From Prorocentrum cordatum (taxonomy: Eukaryota; Sar; Dinophyceae; Prorocentrales; Prorocentraceae): a stretch of DNA of 43,402 nucleotides. The translations under genes were made by a program, and so were the position numbers. Positions 18,488-28,475 of this stretch are shown here, one piece after another (positions within the stretch are counted from its first letter, which is position 1; every line of letters starts with the position of its first letter). A model generated the notes under the pieces. That model was not told the origin of the DNA. It did not search any database and saw only the letters and a program-made list of their open reading frames with translations. The stretch spans positions 1,595,588 to 1,638,989 of the forward strand of contig CAUYUJ010018059.1 of the NCBI GenBank assembly GCA_963575745.1, written 5' to 3'.

Positions 18488-18560
18488 GGCGCACACGATC
18501 CTGGCCCATTTTTCCCTGAGCGGAGCCAGCCGTGGCGACGAGAAGCCTCCAGGAAGCCAA
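18488..18560 (+). repeat. ~70-bp dispersed repeat, copy 3
   Basis: Contains CCAGCCGTGGCGACGAGAAG followed by CCTCCAGGAAGCC. It is related to 7937, 8119 and 31511. The bases from 17973 to 18487 hold no feature I recognise. Confidence 0.5.
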
Positions 18561-18567
18561 CAAAAAA

Positions 18568-18638
18568 AGACTGACTCCCACCCGCGACCCACCCCGCGAC
18601 CCACCCGCGACCAACCCGCGACCCACCCGCGACCGATC
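18568..18638 (+). repeat. ~10-bp minisatellite (CCCACCCGCGA)
   Basis: Five or six tandem copies of CCCACCCGCGA with single-base changes and one C-run variation. Confidence 0.85.
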
Positions 18639-18863
18639 CACAGTGGTTTGAAGAAAAATCGGCGATTGCGGCGGGCCTGTTGTATAATCTGTGAAACTTT
18701 GGCGCCTGGGGCGGGCCTCTTCAGAATCTCGCAGACTGCCGACGCCCCCACTGCCCCCTCACTCTTGTATCCGCATCTGAGGGGTGCTGCGTAACGAATA
18801 ACTCATGGAAGCTAGAAGGGCCGCCACCACCACCAGAACTCCATGGAGCTCCATGCCCAAAAG

Positions 18864-19017
18864 TCGGCGGTGGACAAACCTCCCTGTAATAAACCACCCT
18901 TCAATGAGAACGGCCTAGGACAGAAACAGACGACCTGGACCCGCAAACAAAAAACGGCCGCGACGCCCTCTCGCGAACCGAAAACGGCCAATTCCTCAAT
19001 CGACGTGCCAGCGTAAG
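18864..19017 (+). mobile_element. dispersed ~150-bp repeat, copy B
   Basis: Same landmarks as the copy at 4862: TCGGCGGTGGACAAACCTCC, AGAACGGCCTAGGAC, GACCTGGACCCGCAAAC, ACGGCCGCGACGCCCTCTC, GAACCGAAAACGGCCAATTC and TCAATCGACGTGCCA. Plus strand. The right part of the CCTCCCT motif differs from the other copies. Confidence 0.85.
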
Positions 19018-19239
19018 AGCTATCCCCCTCCGAAAAAGGCCGCCCCCCCCAAGCTGGTGACCCTCCGATGCGGGCACCCTCTGGGGGCGCGCCCAGAGCG
19101 GAGGGTGCCGCCATCTCGGGGGGCGGGGGAGCGGCCGCCCCCCCCCCCCTGGGGAAACCAACCTGCACCGATACCGCTGCTCCCCAGACCTCTCCTGCGA
19201 GGGGCAAGGGTAGGGGGGGACAGGAATAGGGGGGGAAAC

Positions 19240-19410
19240 GTCGACCTGGAATCGGCGATACATCGCCGATGGACCGGCGGCGATAGGCCTCCGATGGTGA
19301 ATCAGTACGTTCCTGGGCAGGCTATCGGGCCCCCACCGGCGATCAATGGGAGACTGGGGGTCGATGCGTCCCCCGCTGTGCCTATCCCCCCCCTGTCGGT
19401 GCCCCCGATC
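19240..19410 (+). repeat. dispersed ~165-bp repeat, copy 1
   Basis: AATCGGCGATACATCGCCGA (itself a hairpin), GATCAATGGGAGACTGGGGG and TCGATGCGTCCCCCGCTGTG. It aligns in order, with many differences, to 32225-32400. Non-coding. The bases between 19017 and 19240 include a C/G-run stretch without a gene. Confidence 0.45.
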
Positions 19411-19604
19411 CCGGGGTCGGGCGAAGGGCAGAGGCATGGATGCGTTTCTCCTCCCTGGACCCCCATGGCTGGCTGGTGGTGGCTCTCTGCCTCCTCCCCT
19501 GGTGCATCACGCCAGGCAGGGCCGCCGCCGCCTCGGCTGCCCCCCCCGGTCTGGGCTCCTCGTCTTCTCCTCCTCCTCCTCCTCCTTCTGCTCCCCCTCC
19601 TCTT

Positions 19605-20197
19605 CTTAAAATTATCATTATTAGTATGATGATTATCCGTCTTATCATTATTCGTATCATTCTTATTAGTAGCATACTTATTATTCGTACTATTACTACT
19701 CGTATTAATGCTGTTATTATTGTAGTATTGTTCGTAGCCTTCTGATTCGTAGTATTATTACGCGCCTGAGTGCTCTGTTTATGCTTCAACTGATTACTAA
19801 CATGTATCGTTATGCGTAGTCGTCTTACTAGTACTATTATTACTCGTAGTCTCACTACTAGTAGTATCAGTCTTACTATGCTTGCTAGTAGTATTCATAT
19901 TATTCTCCTTAGTATTATTAGTTAGTATTATTATGTATTATCATTATTATTTATGATTATTAATTATCTAATATGTATTATTACTATTTATTTATTTAAT
20001 ATTATTCATTATTATTCTTCTCCTTATTATCTATTATGTATTATTAGTTATTATTATTATGCGTATTATTAGTATTAGTTTTATTATTATTAGTAGTATT
20101 ATTATGAGTTGTATTATTAATATTATTATAATAATGTGTCTTCTTATGATTGTGCTTATTCTGCGTGTGCTCCTGCTTCTGCTACTGGTTAGTAGTA
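19605..20197. repeat. ~590-bp AT-rich island of imperfect TTA/ATT triplets
   Basis: Dense imperfect ATT/TTA/GTA triplets (ATTATTAGTATT, TACTCGTAGT and so on) in an otherwise GC-rich window, ending directly against a TCC tract. Open frames rich in Ile are an artefact of the triplet period. The abrupt edges suggest local slippage expansion rather than an inserted gene. Confidence 0.85.
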
Positions 20198-20610
20198 TTA
20201 TTCCTCCTCCTCCTCCTCCTCCTCCCACTTCTCCGCTGCCTCCCCCTCCACCTCCGCCTCCGCCTCCGCCTCCGCCTCCGCCTCCCCCTCCGCCTCCGCC
20301 TCCGCCGCCTCCGCCGCCTCCTCCTCCTCCTCCTCTTCCTCCTCCCCCTCCTCCCCTCCTCCTCCTCCTTCCTCCTCCTCCTCCTCCTCCGCCTCCTCCT
20401 CCGCCTCCTCTTCCGCCGCCTCCTCCTCCTCCGCCTCCTCCTCCGCCTCCTCCCTCCGCCTCCTCCTCCCGTCTCCTCCTCCTCCTCCTTCTCCTGCTCC
20501 TCCTCCTCCTCCTGTTCCTGCTCCTGCTCCTCCTCCTCCTCCTCCTCCTCCTCCTCCACCTCCTCCTCCTCCTGTTCCTCCTCCCTCTCCTGCTGGCGGC
20601 CGCCGGGCAC
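20198..20610. repeat. TCC/GCC/GGA microsatellite
   Basis: Interrupted CCTCCT and CCGCCT repeats over about 400 bp. Read on the minus strand it is GAG/GCG, i.e. poly-Glu in one frame. Confidence 0.9.
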
Positions 20611-20930
20611 CGCTGCGGGGAGGCGCGGGCCTGGGACCAGGGTCACCCTGCACACCGTGTCCTCGCTCTCCCTGAGGTCGGAGACGGCCACCTGCTTGGC
20701 CCTCCCCCTCCCTCTCCTCCTGCGCCTCCTGCTCTTCCTCCTCCTGCTCCTCCTTTCGCCTCATGCTCTTTCTGTGGCCTCCTCCTCCGCCTCCTCCTCC
20801 TCCTCCCAGCGCCTCATCATTATCCGTCTTCGCAGTTCCCGCCCCCTCCTGCTCCAGGGGGGCCTCCACCTCCTCCCGCTCCTGCTCCTCCGTCGGCTTC
20901 CCCCGCCCCCCGGCGGCGCGCACAGGAGGA
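20590..20930 (-). CDS. possible acidic-protein exon next to GAG tract
   Basis: On the minus strand a Glu/Gln-rich segment (about 20780-20715) leads into KQVAVSDLRESEDTVCRVTL and VPGPRLPAAVPGG (about 20705-20600), then into a poly-Glu/Gln run over the microsatellite. The middle part is not repetitive and looks coding. This is the same arrangement as at 8.3-9.1 kb. The frame changes around 20715 and no start or stop can be defined. No family recognised. Confidence 0.3.
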
Positions 20931-21164
20931 GGAGGTGGGGGGCGGGCGCGAGGGCGGTGGCCTCCTGAGGAGGAGGAGGCAGGAGGGGGGTCTCCTAAGC
21001 AGGCGGTTGCCTTCTTAGAGGGAAGGCTCTAAGGCTCTTCTGAGGAAGCAGGTGCCCCGAGGGGCGCACCCAGGCGCGAAGTCAACTACTGGGAGGTTTT
21101 CGTCGGAAGGATTAAAAAGGAAAAAGCCCCATTGGGGGGCTGTTACGCCAGAGCGGGCCTCGGA

Positions 21165-21238
21165 CTAGGCCGGATTAAGCGGGATCAAGCGGAATTAAGA
21201 CGGATTGGGCGGGATCAAGCGGGATTAAGCCAGATTTC
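21165..21238 (+). repeat. 10-bp minisatellite (GGATTAAGCG)
   Basis: Seven tandem copies of GGATTAAGCG with variants GGATCAAGCG and GGATTGGGCG. The sequence from 20970 to 21165 and from 21240 to 21950 has no identifiable gene. The latter becomes C/T-rich towards its end. Confidence 0.85.
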
Positions 21239-21954
21239 GGAACAGGGCAAACTCAGAATTTGACCTCCCAGGAGTTGCATCCGAACAGGCGGGAGGGGGG
21301 ATAGAGGAGGTCGGGGGAGCCCAACTCCAGCACTGTTGACATACAGCATCTGTCCTGGCCTCAGGGCCATACGACACAGAGCTTACAAGCCTCCCGTGGG
21401 AGAAACAGTGTCAAAAATTCCAGCCTGAATTGCAACAAGACCGCGTCGTGCTCTGACCACAGAAAGTGCCTTCCTGGAGGCCCTCCCGGCCTCCAAGTTC
21501 GGGGAACTCGGGTTGGCCTGACGGGGGGCCATCACGACAATGACGCGACCCGATCTGAAACTTGACGCGGGCTCCCGCTGCAGACATCCCACGAGAACGG
21601 GACCGCCAACATCCAGGACGCGCTCGTCCGAAAACGAGTCGGCACACCCGAGCTCCGGCGTACCCGAGTCGTACGTTCCCCCGCCAAGTGGCCTCCGTAG
21701 AGGCGGCCGGGCGCTTCTGGGAAGGCCGCCCGCCGTCCAGGAAGGCCGCCCCCTCCCCCCCCCCTCGAGCCACAACCCCACGTGCGCGGCGCCGACCCGC
21801 CCTCCCCGCCCCCGCCCTCCCCTTCCCCGTCCTATCGGCCTTCCCCTCCCCTCTGCCTCCTCCCTGCCCTTCCTCCTCCCTTCCTTCCTCCTCCCCTCGC
21901 CCTTCCCGATCGCCTCCTCCCTTCACTCTCCTCCCTCTTCCTCCGTGCCCTCGG

Positions 21955-22014
21955 GCCACTGTGGCTCAAGCCGTGCCGCGTATGGCCCTTTCGGCTCAAA
22001 CCATTCCTCTCAGG
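21955..22014 (+). other. tandem relic dinoflagellate spliced leaders
   Basis: GCCACTGTGGCTCAAG (21955-21970) matches the last 16 nt of the dinoflagellate spliced leader, GCCATTTTGGCTCAAG, at 14 of 16 positions. It is followed by GTATGGCCCTTTCGGCTCAA (21980-21999), a second copy with a small insertion. Then comes ACCATTCCTCTCAGG (22000-22014), a weaker third. Tandem decaying leaders at the 5' edge of a gene are the known mark of a trans-spliced mRNA copied back into the genome. Here they lie about 50 bp before a PPR-repeat reading frame. Confidence 0.6.
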
Positions 22015-22059
22015 CGGGGGCCGAGTTTCTCGACTCGGGAGCGGAACTGCTGCCAGAGC

Positions 22060-23160
22060 GCCAGAAAGAAGGCTGGAGCCAGACGTCACCAACCACAACG
22101 CTGAGGCAAGCTTCGCCGTGGCACGAGCGCCTGATGACGTCCTCTTCTTCTCACCCTCTCTCGCTCCTCCCGCCCTTCGCGCCCTCTCCCCGTCACCACG
22201 AGAGCGACGCGCAGCGCACCCTCCAGTGCGAGCTCCGCCCACCCGCAGGAGCCCGCCTTCCGCTCATTCTCACCGACGTCGTGAGCGACCGTGGGCGCAA
22301 GACATCGAGCGGCCAGCGAAGCGAGGCGGAGAGGCGGAGTGCAGCCCCGCGCCATCCGCTCTGGCACCCGGGCCACGGCGTGCGCGGAAGGCAGGCAATG
22401 TCAACGGATCGAGGACGGTGGTGGCCCGCCGCCGAGCGAGAGGGAGGCCGGCGTCGTCAGCGACACGCGGGTCACGGCATGTGAGCCGAAGGCGGAGAGG
22501 CGAAGGAGAGCCAGGCCCGCCCCACGAGCTCCGCCCAAGCGCCGGGACATCAGGGTGGAAGACTGCAAGTGGGGGCGCGCAGCGGCAGCGAGCGCAGGCC
22601 GTCGGAGGTGAAGCTGGAGCCAGACGCCATCAGCTACACAGGCCACGGCGTGGGGTGCTAGCGCCGGAAGCAGCCCGTGCGAGAAAGGCGAGCAGTGGCA
22701 TCCGACTCAGATGCTACCGAGCGAGGTGAGCAAACGCAAAAGGCTCTGAAGCTTGTCAAAACCACAGGGGGACGGCAAAGTCAGAGCCCGACGCTCTAAA
22801 GATGGGGAGGGCGAAATTGGAACCCGACACAATAACGTACAGTGCTAGCAAAACGTGCGCGAAGATGCACACCAGCCACCTGCGTGAAGCGTGAGACAAA
22901 ACTGGAGCTCGAGAGCGCACGTCATCAGCTACACTGCGAAGGATGCACAAAAAGGGCAGTGGCAACAGTGGGGGCAGTGGCAGCTCTCTGTTGGAGTGAT
23001 CGGACGAGAAGTATCTCAGCTACAGTGCAAGGATCAGCCCGTGCGACAAGGCATTTTGGAGGATCGAGCGAGGCACGTTTTAACTGCAATGCACGAATCA
23101 CCTCATGCGAGAAGGCAATAACAGCAAACGTAAACACTGTCAGCTACAGCCGTGTATAGT
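22060..23160 (+). pseudogene. decayed PPR-repeat retrogene
   Basis: Pieces of the dinoflagellate-type PPR unit (consensus idea: KLEPDxISYSAxISACEKGxQW) recur along the plus strand in changing frames. RRLEPDVTNHNAEAS is at about 22067, RATACAEGRQCQRI at 22369, VSDTRVTACE at 22456, and VKLEPDAISYT at 22609. SAGSSPCEKGEQW is at 22660, AKLEPDTITYSAS at 22811, VISYTAKDAQKGQWQQ at about 22922, LSYSARISPCDKA at about 23013 and FNCNARITSCEKA at about 23080. PPR proteins bind organellar RNA, with about 35 residues per repeat. Many frameshifts and stops (for example TAG at 22659) exclude a working product. The relic spliced leaders just upstream, and no obvious introns, suggest retroposition of an mRNA. 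Confidence 0.75.
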
Positions 23161-23289
23161 CTGGCTCGGGGATGGCCTGAGTGTCCTCACATGGACGCGT
23201 GGCGCAAAACTCCTGCAAAACTCGTCGATGTCATCCCTCTTGTCATTAATCTCCTCATTCTCCCTCCGTCCCCCCTAATCCTTCCTTTT

Positions 23290-23445
23290 CGGCGGTGGAC
23301 AAACCTCCCTTTAGCCAACCTCCCTTTAACAAACACGGCCTAGGATCGAAACCGGCGGACCTGGACCCGCAAACATTACGGCCGCGACGCCCTCTCGCGA
23401 ACCGACAACGGCCAATTCGTTAATCGGCGTGTCAGGGTAGGAGGT
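23290..23445 (+). mobile_element. dispersed ~150-bp repeat, copy C
   Basis: Best conserved with 18864 and 38259: GGCGGTGGACAAACCTCCC, a doubled CCTCCCTTTAR word, CGGCCTAGGATCGAAACCGG, CGGACCTGGACCCGCAAAC, CGGCCGCGACGCCCTCTCGC and TCGTTAATCGGCGTGTCAGG. Plus strand, non-coding. Confidence 0.85.
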
Positions 23446-23855
23446 CCATCAACCACCGAATTTCCTCCTCTGTGGGGGGTTATGCCTCCTCTTGCTTCCC
23501 CTTCTGCTCTTTAACCCCGATCGCCCACTCCGTGCACTCCCCAATCTCTTACATGACGGTGCCCGGCGATGCCCCACCCCCAGCCCGAGGGGAGGGGGGG
23601 GCGGCTGCCCCCGCGGGAGGGGCGCGCCATGGCTTGCCCGATCGGGTCACTCCGCGTGTACCTCGAGCGGGGCACGACGAGGGAGGGAAAGGATGGGGTG
23701 GCGACACGGCTCCCTGAGCACCTGCTGGCCTTACAACCAGTCTCTGCCGTGCGGAAACACGGCACCTCCGACTTCATCGGAAGAGCTGCCCAGCTGTAAC
23801 CAGCCCGGGGCCCTGGCCGACGTGCAGCGGTGCCATCTCGATGAATGCAGAGTGC

Positions 23856-23893
23856 TGCGCGTGCCAGCCGTGCAATTGTGCACGCGCCTGGCA
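23856..23893. repeat. 38-bp near-palindrome
   Basis: GCGTGCCAGCCGTGCA meets its near complement GTGCACGCGCCTGGCACGC across an ATT centre. It could extrude as a cruciform or fold in RNA. Nothing else around it identifies a role. Confidence 0.7.
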
Positions 23894-26226
23894 CGCGAGG
23901 GACGGGGGGGAAGGAAGAAAAGGAAAGAGGAGGGGAAGACAGGGAGGACGAGGAGGGAGGACGCCGCAGATCCAGGGCAGGGAAACAATTGACACACCTC
24001 CGTGGGCGGAGGACACCACCGGGGTGAGCCTTACACCGCAGATAGGCCAACGCATTCACACTTGCACGATGTACCTGCTGGCGCTGGCCAGGGTGGACAA
24101 AGCCTGACCCCTGCGAAACGCGCACGACCCGAATCAGTGCGGCGAAACGCACGCGGCAAGAAAAACAGCGCATGCCTGAGGCGCTACAGACCTGGCACGC
24201 AGGCGCGCGTAAAAGGAGTGCCGCACGGAAGGCAAGAGGGAAGAGGGAAAAGGAGGGCAAGGAGGAGGAAGGGGAGGGAAGAGTGAAGGGCGTAAGGGGA
24301 GTAACTAAAGGGAGGGAAGAGGGAAAGGGGGAGGCAAGGGGGAGTGAGGGTAGGGACGAAGGCCTTGATCGAGGAAGAGAGCGCCCGCTGCTCGCGGCGC
24401 TCGTTTACTGCAGCTGCCGGCCGGCCTGGGCCCCGCCACAGGCGCCGCCTGCCCGGCGCCGGGTGTGACCTCCCCCCTCCCGTCTCGCCAGGGCTGCCGC
24501 CCCGGCGCCGGCCCCCTTGGCGCCGAAGGGCGCTCGAGCCCGCGCCTCGGCCGCCCGAGCGGCGCCGGCTGCTGGGCGGGGCTCGCGCCGGACGCCGCGG
24601 CTCCCGGCTCGGCGGCGCCCTCCGTCGTGCCGGGGCCGCGGTGAGGCCGGGCGCGCGCGCACGCGCCCCGCTCGGAAAGCGCCGCGCCGATGCGCTCCCG
24701 CCGCGCCCGCGCCGTGGCGCGGGCGGTGCCTCCCTCCGCGGCGCCGCGCGGCGGCCCGGGGCAGTCTTCTGCACGACGGCCGCCTGCGGGGGCGCGGGCG
24801 CCCGTGGCGTGGACGAGGCCGAGCTCCTCGAGCTCGCCACGCACGCCCTCTCGCGCCAGGGCTCTGCGCTGCCACGTCGCCTCGGCGGTGTGCTCACCTG
24901 GCTGGCGCGGTCGCGGTGGCAGAACTCGTGACTCCCACGTCCGAGGCCGACAGGCGGCCAACGGTCGCCGTAGGCATGTATAATGTATGCAGGTCGGTCC
25001 AAAAGACGTGACCGCACGAGGCTCTCGGACTGTCTTCAACAATTCGGGCTCGTCAACACTTCGGGATTGTCTCGCAGTCGATCATCAGGTCGGGATCGTC
25101 GTTAGACCTCGCGGAGCAGCGTGATAATCTTGGGCGCTGTGCAGGCCAGCGGAGAGGACACCCTGGCCAGGCCTCTACTTGGCGAAGGATTGGCGTACAC
25201 GCCCTCCTGGCCTGGCAAGAACGGCATGTGAACAACAATTCTGGATCGGGGATCAGCCTGGCCAGGATCGGGGCACGTCAAGGTGCTGCGTCCAGTGAGG
25301 AAAGGCATAGGGAAGGAGAAGAATCGAGCATCGAGGATCCAGGGCACGGAAGGGTCAACACCTCGAAGAAGTCCCGGCCCAACTCTGGGCCCCCGCCGAT
25401 GCCAGAGACGAGGGGGCCCGAGCAACGTGGAATCCGACTTGGTGCGAGAAACCACGCGCGCGCGGACACGAGTTCGGGGCATGGGCCAGCGGGGCCCTCA
25501 GGGAGAGGGCCTCAGGGCCCCGAGGCCCTGCGCCCGAGACGAGCTCTGCACGTCCCCGGGCCCGTGGATGGGGGCCCGTCGCCCGAGGACCACGGGCAGC
25601 TTCCGGGAGCCCTCTCCCCTCTGGACCCGTCTCCTTCGCGGCGCCCTTCCGCGCGTGGAGCCCCGCGTGTGGAGCCAGCTGACGGCGCGGGCACCTGGCC
25701 ATGCGCTGGAGCACGAACTCCGGGCATGGCATGTGACAGTTCTTGACCGTCGGAGTCCGCAGCACTTCAGGGGGGCTGTGGCGTCGTGGCCTTTACCAAT
25801 GTGTGCAGATCCACATACGCATTTGCGCTCATGTATCTCTTCACTCATTCATTCATGCATGCATACACGTACACAAGCATGCGGAAGATTGCGTTCTGTG
25901 GTCGATCGAAGGGGGGGATCCGCGAGGCAAGATTCGTGCAACGAACGTTCGCGCAAGGTGTGCTGTCGAATTCTGCGAAACGTCATGCACGTGCGCATCT
26001 TGTCGTCGTTCCTGAATTGTGCGTGTGGTATCTCTGGAACACCACATTTGTGCAACCCAACGAGGCGGCGACGGAGCACCACCGCCAGGCCCACCCGACA
26101 CACAGCGGACATCATACCTCTCTCCTGCTTGCTCGATGTGTATGGCCTCTGCCCTGCAAAGGGACCGCTCAAACTGCGGCAAGTGCGTGCAATGACGGCC
26201 CCAGCGCTGGCGCTAAACACCGCCGC
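23894..26226. other. GC-rich interval, no supportable gene
   Basis: 23900-24360 is purine-rich, with GGA/AGGG repeats. 24370-24950 is extremely GC- and CpG-rich and open in most frames on both strands, giving Arg/Ala/Pro products. One plus-strand fragment, GVDEAELLELATHALSRQG near 24810, is protein-like but isolated. 25000-26226 shows no repeat family or domain I recognise, apart from a short CATT/CATG run at 25840-25875. Confidence 0.4.
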
Positions 26227-26324
26227 ATGGACGGTTTAACCTTGAACGATCGGCGGGCTTTCGATCGCCAGATCGTTCCGTGTCGGCCGATTGCGGCCAG
26301 CTGGTAACGTTCAATCTTGAACAC
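26227..26324 (+). repeat. dispersed hairpin repeat, copy 2
   Basis: Outer inverted repeats are GGTTTAACCTTGAACG on the left and CGTTCAATCTTGAACACC on the right. Inside is the hairpin GAACGATC...GATCGTTC, with a GGCG/CGCC extension. It parallels 5339-5430. The outer ends here are better preserved than in that copy and suggest a tiny TIR element of about 95 bp. Non-coding. 26325-26760 holds nothing I can assign. Confidence 0.65.
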
Positions 26325-26762
26325 CCGCGCGATACAAAGCTGTCGTACCAGAGCTGACCCGCAGACTTCCTGACACGTCGTGTCCACGCAGACCCCCCGC
26401 CAGTGGGGCACTCGTCGTAGTCCATCAGGCGGCAGTCCAGGAGGAGCAGCTTGGGGGGTCGCGCGGCTCCCAAGCGGGCGCCGCTCATCGTCGACGCCAT
26501 TGCCGTCGACCTTACCTCGTCCTTCTCTTCCCCCCCCCCCTCACTCGCCGGGCGTGGGGGAGAGGCAGCAGACCCCTTCTCCGTGATGTCGCCGTCTGGA
26601 AGCACAGGTATGCTAAGGGCGGTCGCGCCCTCGACGGCGGAGTCGGCACCGGTGTTTGCTCACCCCGCGCTAGGTAGGCTGTGCCGTCGCGACGGCACGG
26701 TCGGTCGACATTTGCGCCCACCTCCACTGCAGCGACGCAAGCCCCCTCTTCTAATTCACCTA

Positions 26763-26935
26763 CAGTTAACCATTATAGTAAGGATGCGCGGTAAGGATGC
26801 AAGGGCCTTGGAAGGCCATGCCGATACCTTGCGAGCGGGGCGCGGCCAGCGAAAGTGGCCAAGGATGGACCGAGGAGGCAAGGATGCGAGGGCACCCTTG
26901 GGAGAGTTGCCCATCCTTACTATGCGGGTTTACTG
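26763..26935. mobile_element. Tc1/mariner-like MITE, copy 2 (173 bp)
   Basis: Terminal inverted repeats are CAGTTAACCATTATAGTAAG on the left and, read from the right, CAGTAAACCCGCATAGTAAG, continuing GATG. The element is bracketed by TA at 26761-26762 and TA at 26936-26937, the expected target duplication. Termini in CAGT flanked by TA are typical of Tc1/mariner elements. The interior has no coding capacity and repeats the word TAAGGATGC. It is homologous end to end with 9292-9470. 26938-27626 holds a G/A-rich tract (27290-27540) and no gene. Confidence 0.8.
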
Positions 26936-27626
26936 TAGCACCGAGCATCGCGCCTCGCGATATGCGATGCGCGGTCATTCTCGCCCCTCGTGAGGCCACA
27001 GTTGGTGAAGGGGAGCTCTTCGGTCGAGGCCGCAACGCGCGAAGCACGACGACCTGCGCGCCTCCTGGGGTGACCGAGGCTCCTGACCGAGTGGGCACAG
27101 ACGCCGAATGGGCTCACAAGGGTCCTGACCTAGGGTTGTCTGTGGCCCCGTCGAGTAGGTTTACTGGGCGTCTAGAGTCTAGAGCATATCTCAGGCTGGG
27201 GCTGGAAAGTATGGATACGCTTCAGGATGGGTGGCGAATCTCGAGCCCAGCAGTCACAAGTGGGACCCGCGCGCGCAAGGGGGACGGAGGAGAAGGAGTA
27301 AGATGATAAGGAATCGAAGAGGAGGTTAAGGAGAATAGGGACTAGGGAATGCGGAGGAGGGAGCAGCGAGGAGCGAGGGAGGGGGAGTTAGGAGGGAGGG
27401 AGGAAGGATAGAGACGAGAGGATAGGGGAAGGGGCGAGGAATGAGGAGGGGGGAGGCGACGAGGGAGGAAAGGGAGGGGGGAGGAGGAGCAGGAGCAGGG
27501 AGCAGGGAGGGAGGCTCGCCCTCCCCGCTGGCACCCAGTCGTCTAAACCTCCCTGCTGCGCGGGTTCATGGAAAACTTGTTTCGGGCGAGGTCCATCTAG
27601 AGAAACAAAAACTACATACACAAAAA

Positions 27627-27760
27627 CATGCAGAGGCCCGCGCGGATTTCCTGGGTCGTTGCTGGACCCGCCCACCTGGCGCGCGAACTGCGCCAGGGGC
27701 GGCGCTGGAAACGCCGCCAGGGGGGTCAAACGCCGATCCAAGAATTCTGCGCAGAGCACC
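27627..27760 (+). mobile_element. fold-back element family with GCGCGGATTTCTTGG ends, copy 1
   Basis: The left end GCCCGCGCGGATTTCCTGGG, then TTGCTGGACCC, pairs with the right end, which reads GATCCAAGAATTCTGCGCAG. The interior has GCGCCAGGGGCGGCGCTGG-type self-complementary words. The copy at 29571-29690 is the same family in opposite orientation. An A-rich stretch with AAACAAAAAC and ACACAAAAAC precedes it, and a similar one precedes the other copy. Non-coding. Confidence 0.65.
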
Positions 27761-28217
27761 GAATCCACCAATCAGTCGGCCCCTCAAAAGGAAGAAACAG
27801 GGTAAACCAATTGACCAATTGACCATTGACCAAGTAGGTTAGAATGTGGAAATCAAAAGTAAGCACTTTCGACTACCGATGGGCATATGTATATGCAATT
27901 GTTTGTTTTTCGACCTGTGTGCGGCTGATCGGTGGCAACTCATGGGAGCCTCCCATGCCACCTTGCTGGCTCTCGCGAATCGACGCCAACCGAAACGAAT
28001 CGACGCTATTCGACGCTAGTCGACGCTAAATCGGCGCTTCCTCATCAATGACCAGACGCTTCCGCACGCTGTTGCACGGCCGATGGGATGGGGCCCTAAG
28101 CACGAGATGCCTCGACCAATGTAAATCCAATCTTGGATTCCATCCTATCCTCAGGGTCCCCTTGGCGGCGCGCACAAAGACGTAGGGGGAGGGGGGAAGG
28201 CTTCCCGGGAGGAGGCC

Positions 28218-28275
28218 GCTTCTTGGAAAGCGCCGGCCCTACATCTACAGACAAGACCCGCGCCTTCTAAGAAGC
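28218..28275. repeat. 58-nt perfect-length hairpin, copy 1
   Basis: GCTTCTTGGAAAGCGCCGG pairs with CCCGCGCCTTCTAAGAAGC around an ATCTACAG loop. The same 58-nt fold-back is at 38088-38145, with several differences. It overlaps the left end of the next element by 13 bp. 27761-28217 contains only a short TCGACGC repeat near 27985-28030. Confidence 0.75.
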
Positions 28276-28475
28276 AGGGGTTGACTACCTACCAGACCAC
28301 CCCAACCCGACCCGAAGACCCGAATTTGACTCGAATTTCGGGTTTGGGGGGGTACGGGTTCCATATGTGTTTTTTCAACGTTCCCCGACCCCCCCCACTG
28401 GAAATCGAGGGCGAATTGAAGCCTTCGGGTTGGGTTGGGGTGGTTCGGTGGGTGGTGAGGGGTGCTTCTGAGAGG
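28263..28475. mobile_element. fold-back element, 213 bp with ~95-bp arms
   Basis: The left arm begins CCTTCTAAGAAGCAGGGG and continues ACCACCCCAACCCGACCCGA. The right arm, read from the other strand, begins CCTCTCAGAAGCACCCC and continues ACCACCCCAACCCAACCCGA. The arms pair at roughly three of four positions over most of the element, leaving only a short centre. No coding capacity and no clear target duplication. The ends carry the TTCTRAGAAG word shared with the 17797 and 39430 elements. Confidence 0.7.

Noticed and set aside
20059-21018. 319-codon plus-strand ORF over the AT island and TCC tract
   Set aside because: Poly-Ile followed by poly-Pro and poly-Leu from triplet repeats.
21118-21150. 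Terminator-like GCCCCATTGGGGGGC hairpin
   Set aside because: No bacterial gene context; a short GC palindrome is expected by chance in this sequence.
24184-25017. Long minus- and plus-strand ORFs in the 24-25 kb GC island
   Set aside because: Extreme GC content suppresses stops on both strands. Products are Arg/Ala/Pro-rich without motifs.
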